From Owenia fusiformis (lineage: Eukaryota > Annelida > Polychaeta > Sabellida > Oweniidae), in NCBI GenBank assembly GCA_903813345.2, contig CAIIXF020000010.1, positions 3,773,169 through 3,837,168 of the forward strand: a stretch of 64,000 nucleotides of DNA. Reading direction: 5' to 3'. The notes below the pieces were generated by a model. That model did not search any database, was not told the origin of the DNA, and saw only the letters and a program-made list of their open reading frames with translations. The position numbers and the translations under genes were made by a program. Numbering within the stretch: position 1 is the stretch's first letter; every line of letters begins with the position of its first letter. Below are positions 1 through 13,134 of the stretch, one piece after another.

Positions 1-673
1 CCCATATTATAATGCAATAGTTGAGATAAGAGTATATCAATGAGTTGTAGATTGCCAACATACTTGGTACATTTAATAGATATCTGCATTTGTATAGAAT
101 TCCAATTGTACAAGATAATTTTGTTTCAAGATTTTTAATATGTTTTTTCCAGTCATCAATTTGAACACCAAGAAAGTTAATTGATTTTACCCTTTCAATG
201 TTGATATTATTAATTTTATATTCACATTTTTATTAATTTGCTTTTTCTTCTTTGTGAAAATTATGTATTTGGTTTTATCATAGTTGAGTGATAGTTTATT
301 TGATCGAAACCAATGATCCAGGGAAAAAAGTTCCCGATTAAGGTTATTGAAAAGTAGGTCTACATTAGAGTTATGCGCAAGAATGTTAGTATCATCAGCA
401 AATAGAACAAGTGGGAGATACCAAATACATATCATTTATTTATATATTATAAAAGTGGCCCTAGAACTGATCCTTGGGGTGTTCCATGAGATATTGATTT
501 AACTTCAGATGAAATTCCATTGTAAAACACCACTTGTTCTCGATTGGCTAAATATGATTTGAAAAAATTGAAGGAGTTATCTCGTATCCCATAAAGTTCT
601 AATTTTTTAGGTAATAGTTCGTGATTTAATGTGTCAAACGCTTTTGCAAGATCAGGGAAGAGTCCAATTGAAT
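1..673 (-). mobile_element. Decayed LINE reverse transcriptase fragment, open at left edge
   Basis: Read on the minus strand this encodes the palm and thumb of a non-LTR retrotransposon reverse transcriptase. In order it shows DLAKAFDTLNH (motif A), GTPQGSVLGPLL (motif B), LFADDTNIL (catalytic motif C) and, continuing to base 1, a thumb region resembling IYNSLIYSYLNYC. The domain is split across at least two frames, with stops or frameshifts near 435-447 and near 187-210, so it is not functional. The motif style resembles CR1/Jockey-type elements (family knowledge; clade not proven). The 5' side is cut off at about base 673, where satellite sequence starts directly. The endonuclease domain is not present. 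The 3' end lies outside the window. Confidence 0.85.
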
Positions 674-779
674 ACTCGTCATTTGCCAGTAGTTTACCAA
701 GATATGATCTTGATCCCATGGCACTAGCCAATACTACCTTAAAATGATCAAGATTGCTCGTTTCTTGCCAGTGGTTTAC

Positions 780-3593
780 CAAGATCTGATCTTGATTGTA
801 TGTCAGTCGCCAGTAGTACCTTAAAAGTGATCATCGCTCGTCTCTTGCCAGGGGTTTACCAAGATATGATCTTAATCGCATGCCACTCGCCAGTACTACC
901 TTTAAAATGATCAAAAATTGCTCGTCTCTTGCCACTGGTTTACTAAAATATGATCATGATCGCATGTCACTAGCTCGCCAGTACTACCTTAAAAATGATC
1001 AAAATTTCTCGTCTCTTGCCAGTGGTTATCAAGATATGATCTTGACCGCATGTCACTCGCCAGTACTTCCTTAAAAAAGATCGAAATTGCTTGTCTCTTG
1101 CCAGGGGTTTACCAAGATATGATCTTGATTGCATGCCACTCACCAGTCTACTGTAAAAATGATCATAATTACTCGTCTCTTGCCAATGGCTCACCAAGAT
1201 ATGATCTTAATCGCATGTCATTCGTAACTGACGCTAGTAGTATCTTAAAAATGATCAAGTGCTCGTCTCTTGCCAATGATTTACCAAGATATGATCTTGA
1301 TCGCATGCCACTCGCCAGTACTACCTTTAAAATGATCAAATTGCTCGTCTCCTGCCAGTGGTTACCAAGATCTGATCTTGATTGCATGTCAGTCGCCAGT
1401 AGTACTTTAAAATTGGTCATTGCTCGTCTATTGCCAGTGGTTTACCAAGATATGATCTTGATCGCATGCCACTCGCCAGTATTACCTTTAAAACGATCAA
1501 AATTGCTCGTCTCTCGGCAGTGGTTTACCAAAATATGATCTTGACTGCATGTCAGTCGCCAGTAGTACCCTAAAAGTGATCATCGCTCGTCTCTTGCCAG
1601 TGGTTTACCAATATATGATCTTGATCGCATGCCACTCGCCAGTACTACCTTAAAATTGATCAAAATTGCCCGTCTCGTAACTCGCACGTAACTCGCCAGT
1701 GATACCTTAAAAGTGACCATCGCTTGTCTCTTGCCTGTAGTTTTTCAAGAAATGATCATGATCACATGTCACTCGCCAGTACTACCTTAAAAATGATCAA
1801 AATTGCTCGTCTCTTGCCAGTGGTTATGAAGATATTATCTTGATCGCATGTCACTCGCCAGTACTTCCTTAAAAAGATCAAAATTGCTCGTCTCTTGCAA
1901 ATGGTTTACCAAGATATGATCTTGATGGCATTGCACTCGCCAGTCTACCTTAAAATGATCATAATTACTCGTCTCTTGCAAATGGTTTACCAAGATATGA
2001 TCTTGATCGCATGTCACTCGCCAGTCTACCTTAAAAATGATCATAATTACTCGTCTCTTGCAAATGGTTTACCAAGATATGATCTTGATCGCATGCCACT
2101 CGCCAGTCTACCTTAAAATGATCATAATTACTCGTCTCTTGCAAATGGTTTACCAACATATGATCTTAATCGCATGCCACTCGCCAGTCTACCTTAAAAA
2201 TGATCATAATTACTCGTCTCTTGCAAATGGTTTACCAAAATATATGATCTTAATCGCATGCCACTTGCCAGTACTACCTTAAAAATGATCAAAATTGCTC
2301 ATCTCTTGGCAGTGGTTTACTAAAATATGATATTGATCGCATGTCAGTCGCTAGTTGTACCTTAAAAGTGACCATCGCTCGTTTCTTTCCTGTAGTTTTT
2401 CAAGAAATGATCTTGATCGCATGCCACTCGCCAGTACTACCTTAAAAATGATCAAAATTGCTCGTCTCTTGCCAGTGGTTATCAAGATATGACCTTGATC
2501 ACATGCCACTTGCCAGTACTACCTTAAAAATGATCAAAATTACTCGTTTCTTGCCAAGATATAATCTCGATCGCATGTCACTCGCCAGTAGTATCTTAAA
2601 AATGATCAGAATTGCTCTTCTCTTGCCAGTGGTTTAGCAATATATGATCTTGATCGCATGCCACTCGCCAGTCTACCTTAAAAATGATCATAATTACTGT
2701 CTCTTGCCAATGGTTCACCAAGATATGATCTTGATCGCATATCACTCGCTAGTAGTATCTTAAAAATGATCTAAAGTGCTCGTCTCTTGCCAATGGTTTA
2801 CTAAGATCTGATCTTAATCGCATGTCAGTCGCAAGAAGTACCTTAAAAAGATCAAAATTGTTCGTCTCTTGCCAGAGGTTATCAAGATATGATCTTGATC
2901 GCATTTCACTCGCCAGTGCTACCTTAAAAATGATCAAAATTGTTTGTCTCTTGTCAGTGGTTTACCAAGATATGATCTTGATCGCATGCCACTTGCCAAT
3001 ACTACCTTTGAAATGATCAAAATTGCTCTTCTCTTGCCAGTGGTTTACCAAGATCTAATATTGATTGTATGTCAGTCGCCAGTAGTATCTTAAAAGTGAT
3101 CATCGCTCGTCTCTTGCCAGGGATTTACCAAAATATGATCTTGATAGCATGCCACTCGCCAGTACTACCTTTAAAATGATCAAAATTGCTCGTCTCTTGC
3201 CACTGGTTTTCTAAAATATGATATTGATCGCATGTCAGTCGCAAGAAGTACCCTTAAAGTGATCATATCTCGTCTATTGCCACTGGTTTACCAATATATG
3301 ATCTTGATCACATGCCACTCGCCAGTAACACCTTAAAATTGATCAAAATTGCCCGTCTCGTAACTCGCACGTAACTCGCCGGTACTACCTTAAAAGTGAC
3401 CATCGCCCTTCTATTGCCTGTAGTTTTTTAAGAAATGATCATGATCGCATGTCACTCGCCAGTACTACCTTAAAAATGATCAAAATTGCTCGTCTCTTGC
3501 CAGTGGTTATCAATATATGATCTTGACCGCATGTCACTCGCCAGTACTTCCTCAAAAAAGATCGAAATTGCTCGTCTCTTGCCAGGGGTTAAC
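780..3593. repeat. Satellite higher-order repeat copy A (2,814 bp)
   Basis: Homology with copy B starts near 780 (matching 3594) and continues at a constant offset of 2,814 through the first half of the unit. With about 82 bp per monomer this is roughly 34 monomers. Sequence just before 780 does not match the bases before 3594, so this is the left boundary of the higher-order array. Confidence 0.8.
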
Positions 3594-6500
3594 CAAGATC
3601 TGATCTTGATTGTATGTCAGTCGCCAGTAGTACCTTAAAAGTGATCATCGCTCGTCTCTTGCCAGGGGTTAACCAAGATATGATCTTAATCGCATGCCAC
3701 TCGCCAGTACTACCTTTAAAATGATCAAAAATTGCTCGTCTCTTGCCACTGGTTTACTAAAATATGATCATGATCGCATGTCACTAGCTCGCCAGTACTA
3801 CCTTAAAAATGATCAAAATTTCTCGTCTCTTGCCAGTGGTTATCAAGATATGATCTTGACCGCATGTCACTCGCCAGTACTTCCTTAAAAAAGATCGAAA
3901 TTGCTTGTCTCTTGCCAGGGGTTTACCAAGATATGATCTTGATTGCATGCCACTCACCAGTCTACTGTAAAAATGATCATAATTACTCGTCTCTTGCCAA
4001 TGGCTTACCAAGATATGATCTTAATCGCATGTCATTCGTAAGTGACGCTAGTAGTATCTTAAAAATGATCAAGTGCTCGTCTCTTGCCAATGATTTACCA
4101 AGATATGATCTTGATCGCATGCCACTCGCCAGTACTACCTTTAAAATGATCAAAGTGCTCGTCTCCTGCCAGTGGTTACCAAGATCTGATCTTGATTGCA
4201 TGTCAGTCGCCAGTAGTACTTTAAAATTGGTCATTGCTCGTCTATTGCCAGTGGTTTACCAAGATATGATCTTGATCGCATGCCACTCGCCAGTATTACC
4301 TTTAAAACGATCAAAATTGCTCGTCTCTCGGCAGTGGTTTACCAAAATATGATCTTGACTGCATGTCAGTCGCCAGTAGTACCCTAAAAGTGATCATCGC
4401 TCGTCTCTTGCCAGTGGTTTACCAATATATGATCTTGATCGCATGCCACTCGCCAGTACTACCTTAAAATTGATCAAAATTGCCCGTCTCGTAACTCGCA
4501 CGTAACTCGCCAGTGATACCTTAAAAGTGACCATCGCTTGTCTCTTGCCTGTAGTTTACCAATATATGATCTTGATCGCATGCCACTCGCCAGTACTACC
4601 TTAAAATTGATCAAAATTGCCCATCTCGTAACTCGCACGTAACTCGCCAGTGATACCTTAAAAGTGACCATCGCTTGTCTCTTGTCTGTAGTTTTTCAAG
4701 AAATGATCATGATCACATGTCACTCGCCAGTACTACCTTAAAAATGATCAAAATTGCTCGTCTCTTGCCAGTGGTTTACCAATATATGATCTTGATCGCA
4801 TGCCACTCGCCAGTACTACCTTAAAATTGATCAAAATTGCCCGTCTCGTAACTCGCACGTAACTCGCCAGTGATACCTTAAAAGTGACCATCGCTTGTCT
4901 CTTGCCAGTGGTTTACCAATATATGATCTTGATCGCATGCCACTCGCCAGTACTACCTTAAAATTGATCAAAATTGCCCGTCTCGTAACTCGCACGTAAC
5001 TCGCCAGTGATACCTTAAAAGTGACCATCGCTTGTCTTTTGTCTGTAGTTTTTCAAGAAATGATCATGATCACATGTCACTCGCCAGTACTACCTTAAAA
5101 ATGATCAAAATTGCTCGTCTCTTGCCAGTGGTTATGAAGATATTATCTTGATCGCATGTCACTCGCCAGTACTTCCTTAAAAAGATCAAAATTGCTCGTC
5201 TCTTGCAAATGGTTTACCAAGATATGATCTTGATGGCATTGCACTCGCCAGTCTACCTTAAAATGATCATAATTACTCGTCTCTTGCAAATGGTTTACCA
5301 AGATATGATCTTGATCGCATGTCACTCGCCAGTCTACCTTAAAAATGATCATAATTACTCGTCTCTTGCAAATGGTTTACCAAGATATGATCTTGATCGC
5401 ATGCCACTCGCCAGTCTACCTTAAAATGATCATAATTACTCGTCTCTTGCAAATGGTTTACCAACATATGATCTTGATCGCATGCCACTCGCCAGTCTAC
5501 CTTAAAAATGATCATAATTACTCGTCTCTTGCAAATGGTTTACCAAAATATATGATCTTAATCGCATGCCACTTGCCAGTACTACCTTAAAAATGATCAA
5601 AATTGCTCATCTCTTGGCAGTGGTTTACTAAAATATGATATTGATCGCATGTCAGTCGCTAGTTGTACCTTAAAAGTGACCATCGCTCGTTTCTTTCCTG
5701 TAGTTTTTCAAGAAATGATCTTGATCGCATGCCACTCGCCAGTACTACCTTAAAAATGATCAAAATTGCTCGTCTCTTGCCAGTGGTTATCAAGATATGA
5801 CCTTGATCACATGCCACTTGCCAGTACTACCTTAAAAATGATCAAAATTACTCGTTTCTTGCCAAGATATAATCTCGATCGCATGTCACTCGCCAGTAGT
5901 ATCTTAAAAATGATCAGAATTGCTCTTCTCTTGCCAGTGGTTTAGCAATATATGATCTTGATCGCATGCCACTCGCCAGTCTACCTTAAAAATGATCATA
6001 ATTACTGTCTCTTGCCAATGGTTCACCAAGATATGATCTTGATCGCATATCACTCGCTAGTAGTATCTTAAAAATGATCTAAAGTGCTCGTCTCTTGCCA
6101 ATGGTTTACTAAGATCTGATCTTAATCGCATGTCAGTCGCAAGAAGTACCTTAAAAATGATCAAAATTGTTCGTCTCTTGCCAGAGGTTATCAAGATATG
6201 ATCTTGATCGCATTTCACTCGCCAGTGCTACCTTAAAAATGATCAAAATTGTTTGTCTCTTGTCAGTGGTTTACCAAGATATGATCTTGATCGCATGCCA
6301 CTTGCCAATACTACCTTTGAAATGATCAAAATTGCTCTTCTCTTGCCAGTGGTTTACCAAGATCTAATATTGATTGTATGTCAGCCGCCAGTAGTATCTT
6401 AAAAGTGATCATCGCTCGTCTCTTGCCAGGGATTTACCAAAATATGATCTTGATAGCATGCCACTCGCCAGTACTACCTTTAAAATGATCAAAATTGCTC

Positions 6501-6902
6501 GTCTCTTGCCACTGGTTTTCTAAAATATGATATTGATCGCATGTCAGTCGCAAGAAGTACCCTTAAAGTGATCATATCTCGTCTATTGCCACTGGTTTAC
6601 CAATATATGATCTTGATCACATGCCACTCGCCAGTAGCACCTTAAAATTGATCAAAATTGCCCGTCTCGTAACTCGCACGTAACTCGCCGGTACTACCTT
6701 AAAAGTGACCATCGCTCTTCTCTTGCCTGTAGTTTTTTAAGAAATGATCATGATCGCATGTCACTCGCCAGTACTACCTTAAAAATGATCGAAATTGCTC
6801 GTCTCTTGCCAGTGGTTATCAATATATGATCTTGACCGCATGTCACTCGCCAGTACTTCCTCAAAAAAGATCGAAATTGCTCGTCTCTTGCCAGGGGTTT
6901 AC
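3594..6902. repeat. Satellite higher-order repeat copy B (3,309 bp, internally expanded)
   Basis: Same unit as copy A but 495 bases longer. The extra bases lie around 4550-5050, where a block of monomers is tandemly re-duplicated: 4474-4671 recurs at 4831-5028, an offset of 357. The extra length is about six monomers, as expected from unequal exchange or slippage in whole-monomer steps. The right half then follows copy A at an offset of 3,308-3,309. Confidence 0.8.
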
Positions 6903-9717
6903 CAAGATCTGATCTTGGTTGTATGTCAGTCGCCAGTAGTACCTTAAAAGTGATCATCGCTCGTCTCTTGCCAGGGGTTTACCAAGATATGATCTTAATT
7001 GCATGCCACTCGCCAGTACTACCTTTAAAATGATCAAAAATTGCTCGTCTCTTGCCACTGGTTTACTAAAATATGATCATGATCGCATGTCACTAGCTCG
7101 CCAGTACTACCTTAAAAATGATCAAAATTTCTCGTCTCTTGCCAGTGGTTATCAAGATATGATCTTGACCGCATGTCACTCGCCAGTACTTCCTTAAAAA
7201 AGATCGAAATTGCTTGTCTCTTGCCAGGTGTTTACCAAGATATGATCTTGATTGCATGCCACTCACCAGTCTACTGTAAAAATGATCATAATTACTCGTC
7301 TCTTGCCAATGGCTCACCAAGATATGATCTTAATCGCATGTCATTCGTAACTGACGCTAGTAGTATCTTAAAAATGATCAAGTGCTCGTCTCTTGCCAAT
7401 GATTTACCAAGATATGATCTTGATCGCATGCCACTCGCCAGTACTACCTTTAAAATGATCAAATTGCTCGTCTCCTGCCAGTGGTTACCAAGATCTGATC
7501 TTGATTGCATGTCAGTCGCCAGTAGTACTTTAAAATTGGTCATTGCTCGTCTATTGCCAGTGGTTTACCAAGATATGATCTTGATCGCATGCCACTCGCC
7601 AGTATTACCTTTAAAACGATCAAAATTGCTCGTCTCTCGGCAGTGGTTTACCAAAATATGATCTTGACTGCATGTCAGTCGCCAGTAGTACCCTAAAAGT
7701 GTTCATCGCTCGTCTCTTGCCAGTGGTTTACCAATATATGATCTTGATCGCATGCCACTCGCCAGTACTACCTTAAAATTGATCAAAATTGCCCGTCTCG
7801 TAACTCGCACGTAACTCGCCAGTGATACCTTAAAAGTGACCATCGCTTGTCTCTTGCCTGTAGTTTTTCAAGAAATGATCATGATCACATGTCACTCGCC
7901 AGTACTACCTTAAAAATGATCAAAATTGCTCGTCTCTTGCCAGTGGTTATGAAGATATTATCTTGATCGCATGTCACTCGCCAGTACTTCCTTAAAAATA
8001 TCAAAATTGCTCGTCTCTTGCAAATGGTTTACCAAGATATGATCTTGATGGCATTGCACTCGCCAGTCTACCTTAAAATGATCATAATTACTCGTCTCTT
8101 GCAAATGGTTTACCAAGATATGATCTTGATCGCATGTCACTCGCCAGTCTACCTTAAAAATGATCATAATTACTCGTCTCTTGCAAATGGTTTACCAAGA
8201 TATGATCTTGATCGCATGCCACTCGCCAGTCTACCTTAAAATGATCATAATTACTCGTCTCTTGCAAATGGTTTACCAACATATGATCTTGATCGCATGC
8301 CACTCGCCAGTCTACCTTAAAAATGATCATAATTACTCGTCTCTTGCAAATGGTTTACCAAAATATATGATCTTAATCGCATGCCACTTGCCAGTACTAC
8401 CTTAAAAATGATCAAAATTGCTCATCTCTTGGCAGTGGTTTACTAAAATATGATATTGATCGCATGTCAGTCGCTAGTTGTACCTTAAAAGTGACCATCG
8501 CTCGTTTCTTTCCTGTAGTTTTTCAAGAAATGATCTTGATCGCATGCCACTCGCCAGTACTACCTTAAAAATGATCAAAATTGCTCGTCTCTTGCCAGTG
8601 GTTATCAAGATATGACCTTGATCACATGCCACTTGCCAGTACTACCTTAAAAATGATCAAAATTACTCGTTTCTTGCCAAGATATAATCTCGATCGCATG
8701 TCACTCGCCAGTAGTATCTTAAAAATGATCAGAATTGCTCTTCTCTTGCCAGTGGTTTAGCAATGTATGATCTTGATCGCATGCCACTCGCCAGTCTACC
8801 TTAAAAATGATCATAATTACTGTCTCTTGCCAATGGTTCACCAAGATATGATCTTGATCGCATATCACTCGCTAGTAGTATCTTAAAAATGATCTTAAGT
8901 GCTCGTCTCTTGCCAATGGTTTACTAAGATCTGATCTTAATCGCATGTCAGTCGCAAGAAGTACCTTAAAAATGATCAAAATTGTTCGTCTCTTGCCAGA
9001 GGTTATCAAGATATGATCTTGATCGCATTTCACTCGCCAGTGCTACCTTAAAAATGATCAAAATTGTTTGTCTCTTGTCAGTGGTTTACCAAGATATGAT
9101 CTTGATCGCATGCCACTTGCCAATACTACCTTTGAAATGATCAAAATTGCTCTTCTCTTGCCAGTGGTTTACCAAGATCTAATATTGATTGTATGTCAGC
9201 CGCCAGTAGTATCTTAAAAGTGATCATCGCTCGTCTCTTGCCAGGGATTTACCAAAATATGATCTTGATAGCATGCCACTCGCCAGTACTACCTTTAAAA
9301 TGATCAAAATTGCTCGTCTCTTGCCACTGGTTTTCTAAAATATGATATTGATCGCATGTCAGTCGCAAGAAGTACCCTTAAAGTGATCATATCTCGTCTA
9401 TTGCCACTGGTTTACCAATATATGATCTTGATCACATGCCACTCGCCAGTAACACCTTAAAATTGATCAAAATTGCCCGTCTCGTAAATCGCACGTAACT
9501 CGCCGGTACTACCTTAAAAGTGACCATCGCTCTTCTCTTGCCTGTAGTTTTTTAAGAAATGATCATGATCGGATGTCACTCGCCAGTACTACCTTAAAAA
9601 TGATCAAAATTGCTCGTCTCTTGCCAGTGGTTATCAATATATGATCTTGACCGCATGTCACTCGCCAGTACTTCCTCAAAAAAGATCGAAATTGCTCGTC
9701 TCTTGCCAGGGGTTTAC
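6903..9717. repeat. Satellite higher-order repeat copy C (2,815 bp)
   Basis: Third copy of the unit, lacking the 495-base expansion of copy B and matching copies A and B nearly base for base. It ends near 9717, where the order of monomers diverges. Confidence 0.8.
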
Positions 9718-10767
9718 CAAGATATGATCTTGATTGCATGTCACTCACCAGTCAACCTAAAAAATGATCATAATTACTCGTCTCTTGCCAATGGCTTACC
9801 AAGATATGATCTTAATCGCATGTCACTCGTAAGTGACGCTAGTAGAATCTTAAAAATGATCAAGTGCTCGTCTCTTGCCAATGGTTTACCAAGATCTGAT
9901 CTTTATTGCATGTCAGTCGCCATCAGTAGTGCCTTAAAAGTTATCATCGCTCGTCTCTTACCAGTGGTTCACCAAGATATGATCTTGATCCCATGCCACT
10001 CGCCAGTACTACCTTTAAAATGATCAAAATTGCTCGTCCCCTGCCAGTGGTTTACCAAGATCTGATCTTGATTGCATGTCAGTCGCCAGTAGTACTTTAA
10101 AAGTGGTCATTGCTCGTCTCTTGCCAGTGGTTTACCAAGATATGATCTTGATCGCATGCCACTCGCCATGCAGTATTACCTTTAAAACGATCAAAATTGC
10201 TCGTCTCTTGGCAGTGGTTTACCAAAATATGATCTTGACTGCATGTCAGTCGCCAGAAGTACCCTAAAAGTGATCATTGCTCGTCTCTTGCCAGTGGTTA
10301 TCAATATATGATTTTGATCGCATGCCACTCGCCAGTACTACCTTAAAATTTATCAAAATTGCCCGTCTCGTAACTCGCACGTAACTCGCCAGTAGTACCT
10401 TAAAAGTAACCATCGCTCGTCTCTTGCTAGTGGGTATCAAGATATATGATATTGATCGCATGTCACTCGCAAGTACTACCTTAAAAAGATCAACATTGCT
10501 CGTCTCTTGCCAGTGGTTTACCAAGATATGATCTTGATCGCATGTCAATCACCAGTACTAACTTAAAAATGATTAAAATTGCTCGTCTCTTGCAAGTGGT
10601 TTGCTAAGATATAATCTTGATCACATGTCACTCGACAGTAGTACCTTAAAAGTGATCATCGCTCATCTCTTGCCTGTGATTTATCAAAAAATGATCATGA
10701 TCGCATGCCACTCGCCAGTATAGTACCTTAAAAGTGGTCAAGTTCGCTGTCTTTCGCCAGTGGTTTA
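9718..10767. repeat. Satellite, divergent terminal part
   Basis: Monomers continue, but the higher-order register is lost: sequence at 9718 resumes as at about 7237 and then drifts. Divergence rises toward the right, as is usual at the edge of a satellite array. Confidence 0.75.
10760..10767. repeat. Target-site duplication (left), GTGGTTTA
   Basis: Eight bases GTGGTTTA, part of the satellite consensus, directly precede the element. The same eight bases follow it at 13127-13134. Confidence 0.85.
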
Positions 10768-13126
10768 TAGGGTGGTCCAAAATATGGCGAAAAACCAACT
10801 TTCTTTCGGATCATCTTCCTCATCTGACTTACTGTTGTCCATGACCTAAAACACCTGCACACCAAATTTTAAGACCTAAATCACATGGGAAATTTACCCA
10901 CGCTTGGACTGAAAATTCAGTTATTTCATGATTTTTTGCTATTTTCGATAAATTGTCATCTCCCTTTTCCTGGTATAATATGTTTCTATTTTTCATAATA
11001 AACATTTTTGTAGGACTCTTTATTACTTCATAATACTGGGAACACATACACCAAATGTTGAGACCCAAATCCCATGGGAAATTTACCCACGCTTCGACTG
11101 AAAAATTCGGTTATTTCATGATTTTTTGCTATTTTCGATAAATTGCCATCTCCATTTTCCTGGTATAAAATGGTAGATGTCTTTTCATAATAAATATTTT
11201 TGGATGACTCTTTATTACTTCATAATACTTAGGAACCAATACATCAAATTTTGAGACCCAAATCCCATGGGAAATTTACCCACGCTTCGACTGAAAAATT
11301 CGGTTATTTCATATACAATACAATACATCTCTATTTTCCTGGTATTATATGTTTCTATTTTTTATAATAAATATTTTGGGAGGACTCTTTATTACTTCAT
11401 AATACGAGGAACCCATACCCCAAATATGCACCAAATTTTGAGACCCTGGCCCCATAAGAAATTAATTCATGCTTCAACCAAAAATTTGTGATTTTCTGCG
11501 AATTTTCTCCTATTTTCAATAGATCAACATTAATCTTATATTTAGTTTTTAAACATTTTAGGAGGACATTAATACGTTCTTAATACTAGGAACCCATACA
11601 TTTAATATGTACCAAATGTTTAGACCTGAACCCCATGGGAAATTCACGTTTGCTTTGATCATATACTTTTGATTTTTGTCGTTTAGAGCACCATGTCATT
11701 GTTGTGTGATGTGCAATTTGAAATAAATTGTATTACACGTTGTCTTAATTATCCTGTTTGGCCTTACATACGTTACATCGTGAAAGATGGTTATATGTAC
11801 TTTAAGGTAATTCCTTATTTTCAGTTTTAATGGCTTCCTAATTGGAGCCCCGTGTTTTTTCAGGAACACATAACTCATTCCATTCAGATGCACAAACAGT
11901 GTATAAACATAGCACATAGTACATTCTAGAAAATTACTAACCATCAACTAATAATCTAAATACATATTTGAACTCAGTGTAAAATTGAAAGAGCTGACCA
12001 AGTATGGAATGAGTTCCAGAAATAACATTTGACTCCACTTAAAATTTCTGAACATACAGAATTACCTTAAGTATTTCTCATTGCTCTTCCTATCTTCTAC
12101 ATTGTGTACTTTCAGGGCATGAACATTTTCAGAGAAATGACAAAGCTCAGTGGAAGCTCGAATCCCTTGAAGATTTGATACAGGCTTACTGGTTACAACA
12201 GAGACCATGCCATTGATACATTGATCAATCAAAAAATCATTTCTCCAAAGAAAATCAGATTTGATATTTGACCTTACCCTGCAAAGATGTGAGAAAGAAT
12301 ATGACATCTCACACAAATCCAAACAAAGTCCTGTGATGTATCCCTACTGAAACCAACAAACCAAATCTTCAAGGCATTTGAGTTGCTGTCGAGTCATCAC
12401 TTCTTAATATTAACCACAGTATATAAATGTACAAGTAAAAGATCCTAAATTTTCCCCAAACTACTGAATTTGTCGCCTTTCAATAAGACTTAAAGTCTTG
12501 ATATTTAGGTGTTTCTTTGGATTAAGAAGGAATTACCATAATGTTTATTAACATATTATGCCCCTAAAGCAGACATCATAAGCTATCATAAGCACCAGTC
12601 TTCAGTCAAAGCATGGGTAACGTTCTCATTGGATTTGGGTCTCAAAATTTGGTGGATATTTGGTGTATGGGTTTTTAGTATTATGAAGTAATAAAGAGTC
12701 CTAAAATGTTTATTATAAAAACATATCGTACCAGGAAAATGGAGATAGCAATTTATTGAAAATCGGAAAAAATGTGAAAATCACAATTTTTCAGTCAAAG
12801 CATGGGTAAATTTCACATGGGATTTGGGTCTCAAAATTTGGTGTTTGGACTCCTAGTATTATTAAGTAATAAAGAGTCCTACAAAAATGTTTATTATGAA
12901 AAAATAGAAACATTTTATACCAGGAAAAAGGAGATGGCAATTTATCGAAAATAGCAAAAAATCATGAAATAACCGAATTTTTCAGTCGAAGCGTGGGTAA
13001 ATTTCCCATGGGATTTGGGTCTCAAAATTTGGCGTGCAGGTGTTTTAGGTCATGGACAACAGTAAGTCAAATGAGGAAGATGATCCGAAAGAAAGTTGGT
13101 TTTTCGCCATATTTTGGACCACCCTA
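10768..13126. mobile_element. hAT-like non-autonomous foldback transposon (2,359 bp) in the satellite
   Basis: Starts TAGGGTGGTCCAAAATATGG and ends with its reverse complement. The inverted arms extend inward for more than 450 bases with few mismatches (about 10768-11280 against 12600-13126). The arms themselves contain tandem units of about 190-200 bp starting near 10860, 11050, 11240 and 11420, and two or three such units on the right side. Flanking 8-bp target duplications (GTGGTTTA) and the TAGGG terminus are as in hAT-superfamily elements. No transposase is visible, so it would need one supplied in trans. The middle (about 11690-12600) is unrelated sequence with an exon-like segment. Confidence 0.85.
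12066..12278 (-). pseudogene. Exon-like segment carried inside the hAT-like element
   Basis: On the minus strand a pyrimidine-rich acceptor (CTCACATCTTTGCAG) precedes an open frame of 213 bases. It encodes about 70 residues beginning VRSNIKSDFLWRND and ends at a plausible donor (CTTAAG then GTAATT). The open segment has equal phase at both ends (length divisible by three) and an ordinary amino-acid mixture with no simple bias. I do not recognise the protein. It may be a host exon captured by the transposon or a relic of the element's own ancestral gene. No neighbouring exons could be identified with confidence. Confidence 0.4.
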
Positions 13127-13134
13127 GTGGTTTA
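13127..13134. repeat. Target-site duplication (right), GTGGTTTA
   Basis: Exact copy of the eight bases at 10760-10767, directly after the element's right terminus. The empty site would read as an uninterrupted satellite monomer. Confidence 0.85.

Larger units (their letters stand above)
674..10767. repeat. Satellite array, about 82-bp monomer with higher-order repeats
   Basis: About 10 kb of head-to-tail monomers of roughly 79-83 bp. Each contains recognisable words such as CTCGTCTCTTGCCAGTGG, TTTACCAAGATATGATCTTG, CGCATGCCACTCGCCAGT and ACCTTAAAATGATCA. Individual monomers differ by substitutions and small indels. Blocks of monomers are re-duplicated as a higher-order unit: the same monomer order returns after 2,814, 3,309 and 2,815 bases. 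Short open frames on both strands through this region come from the periodic sequence and are not genes. A short remnant of the array continues beyond the transposon at 13127-13226. Confidence 0.95.

Noticed and set aside
780-10550. Many open frames of 60-162 codons on both strands in the left 10 kb
   Set aside because: They recur at the satellite period, overlap each other on both strands and encode the monomer words; they are products of the repeat.
674-10767. CRISPR array
   Set aside because: The repeats are contiguous, with no unique spacers of constant length, and the window is from an animal genome.
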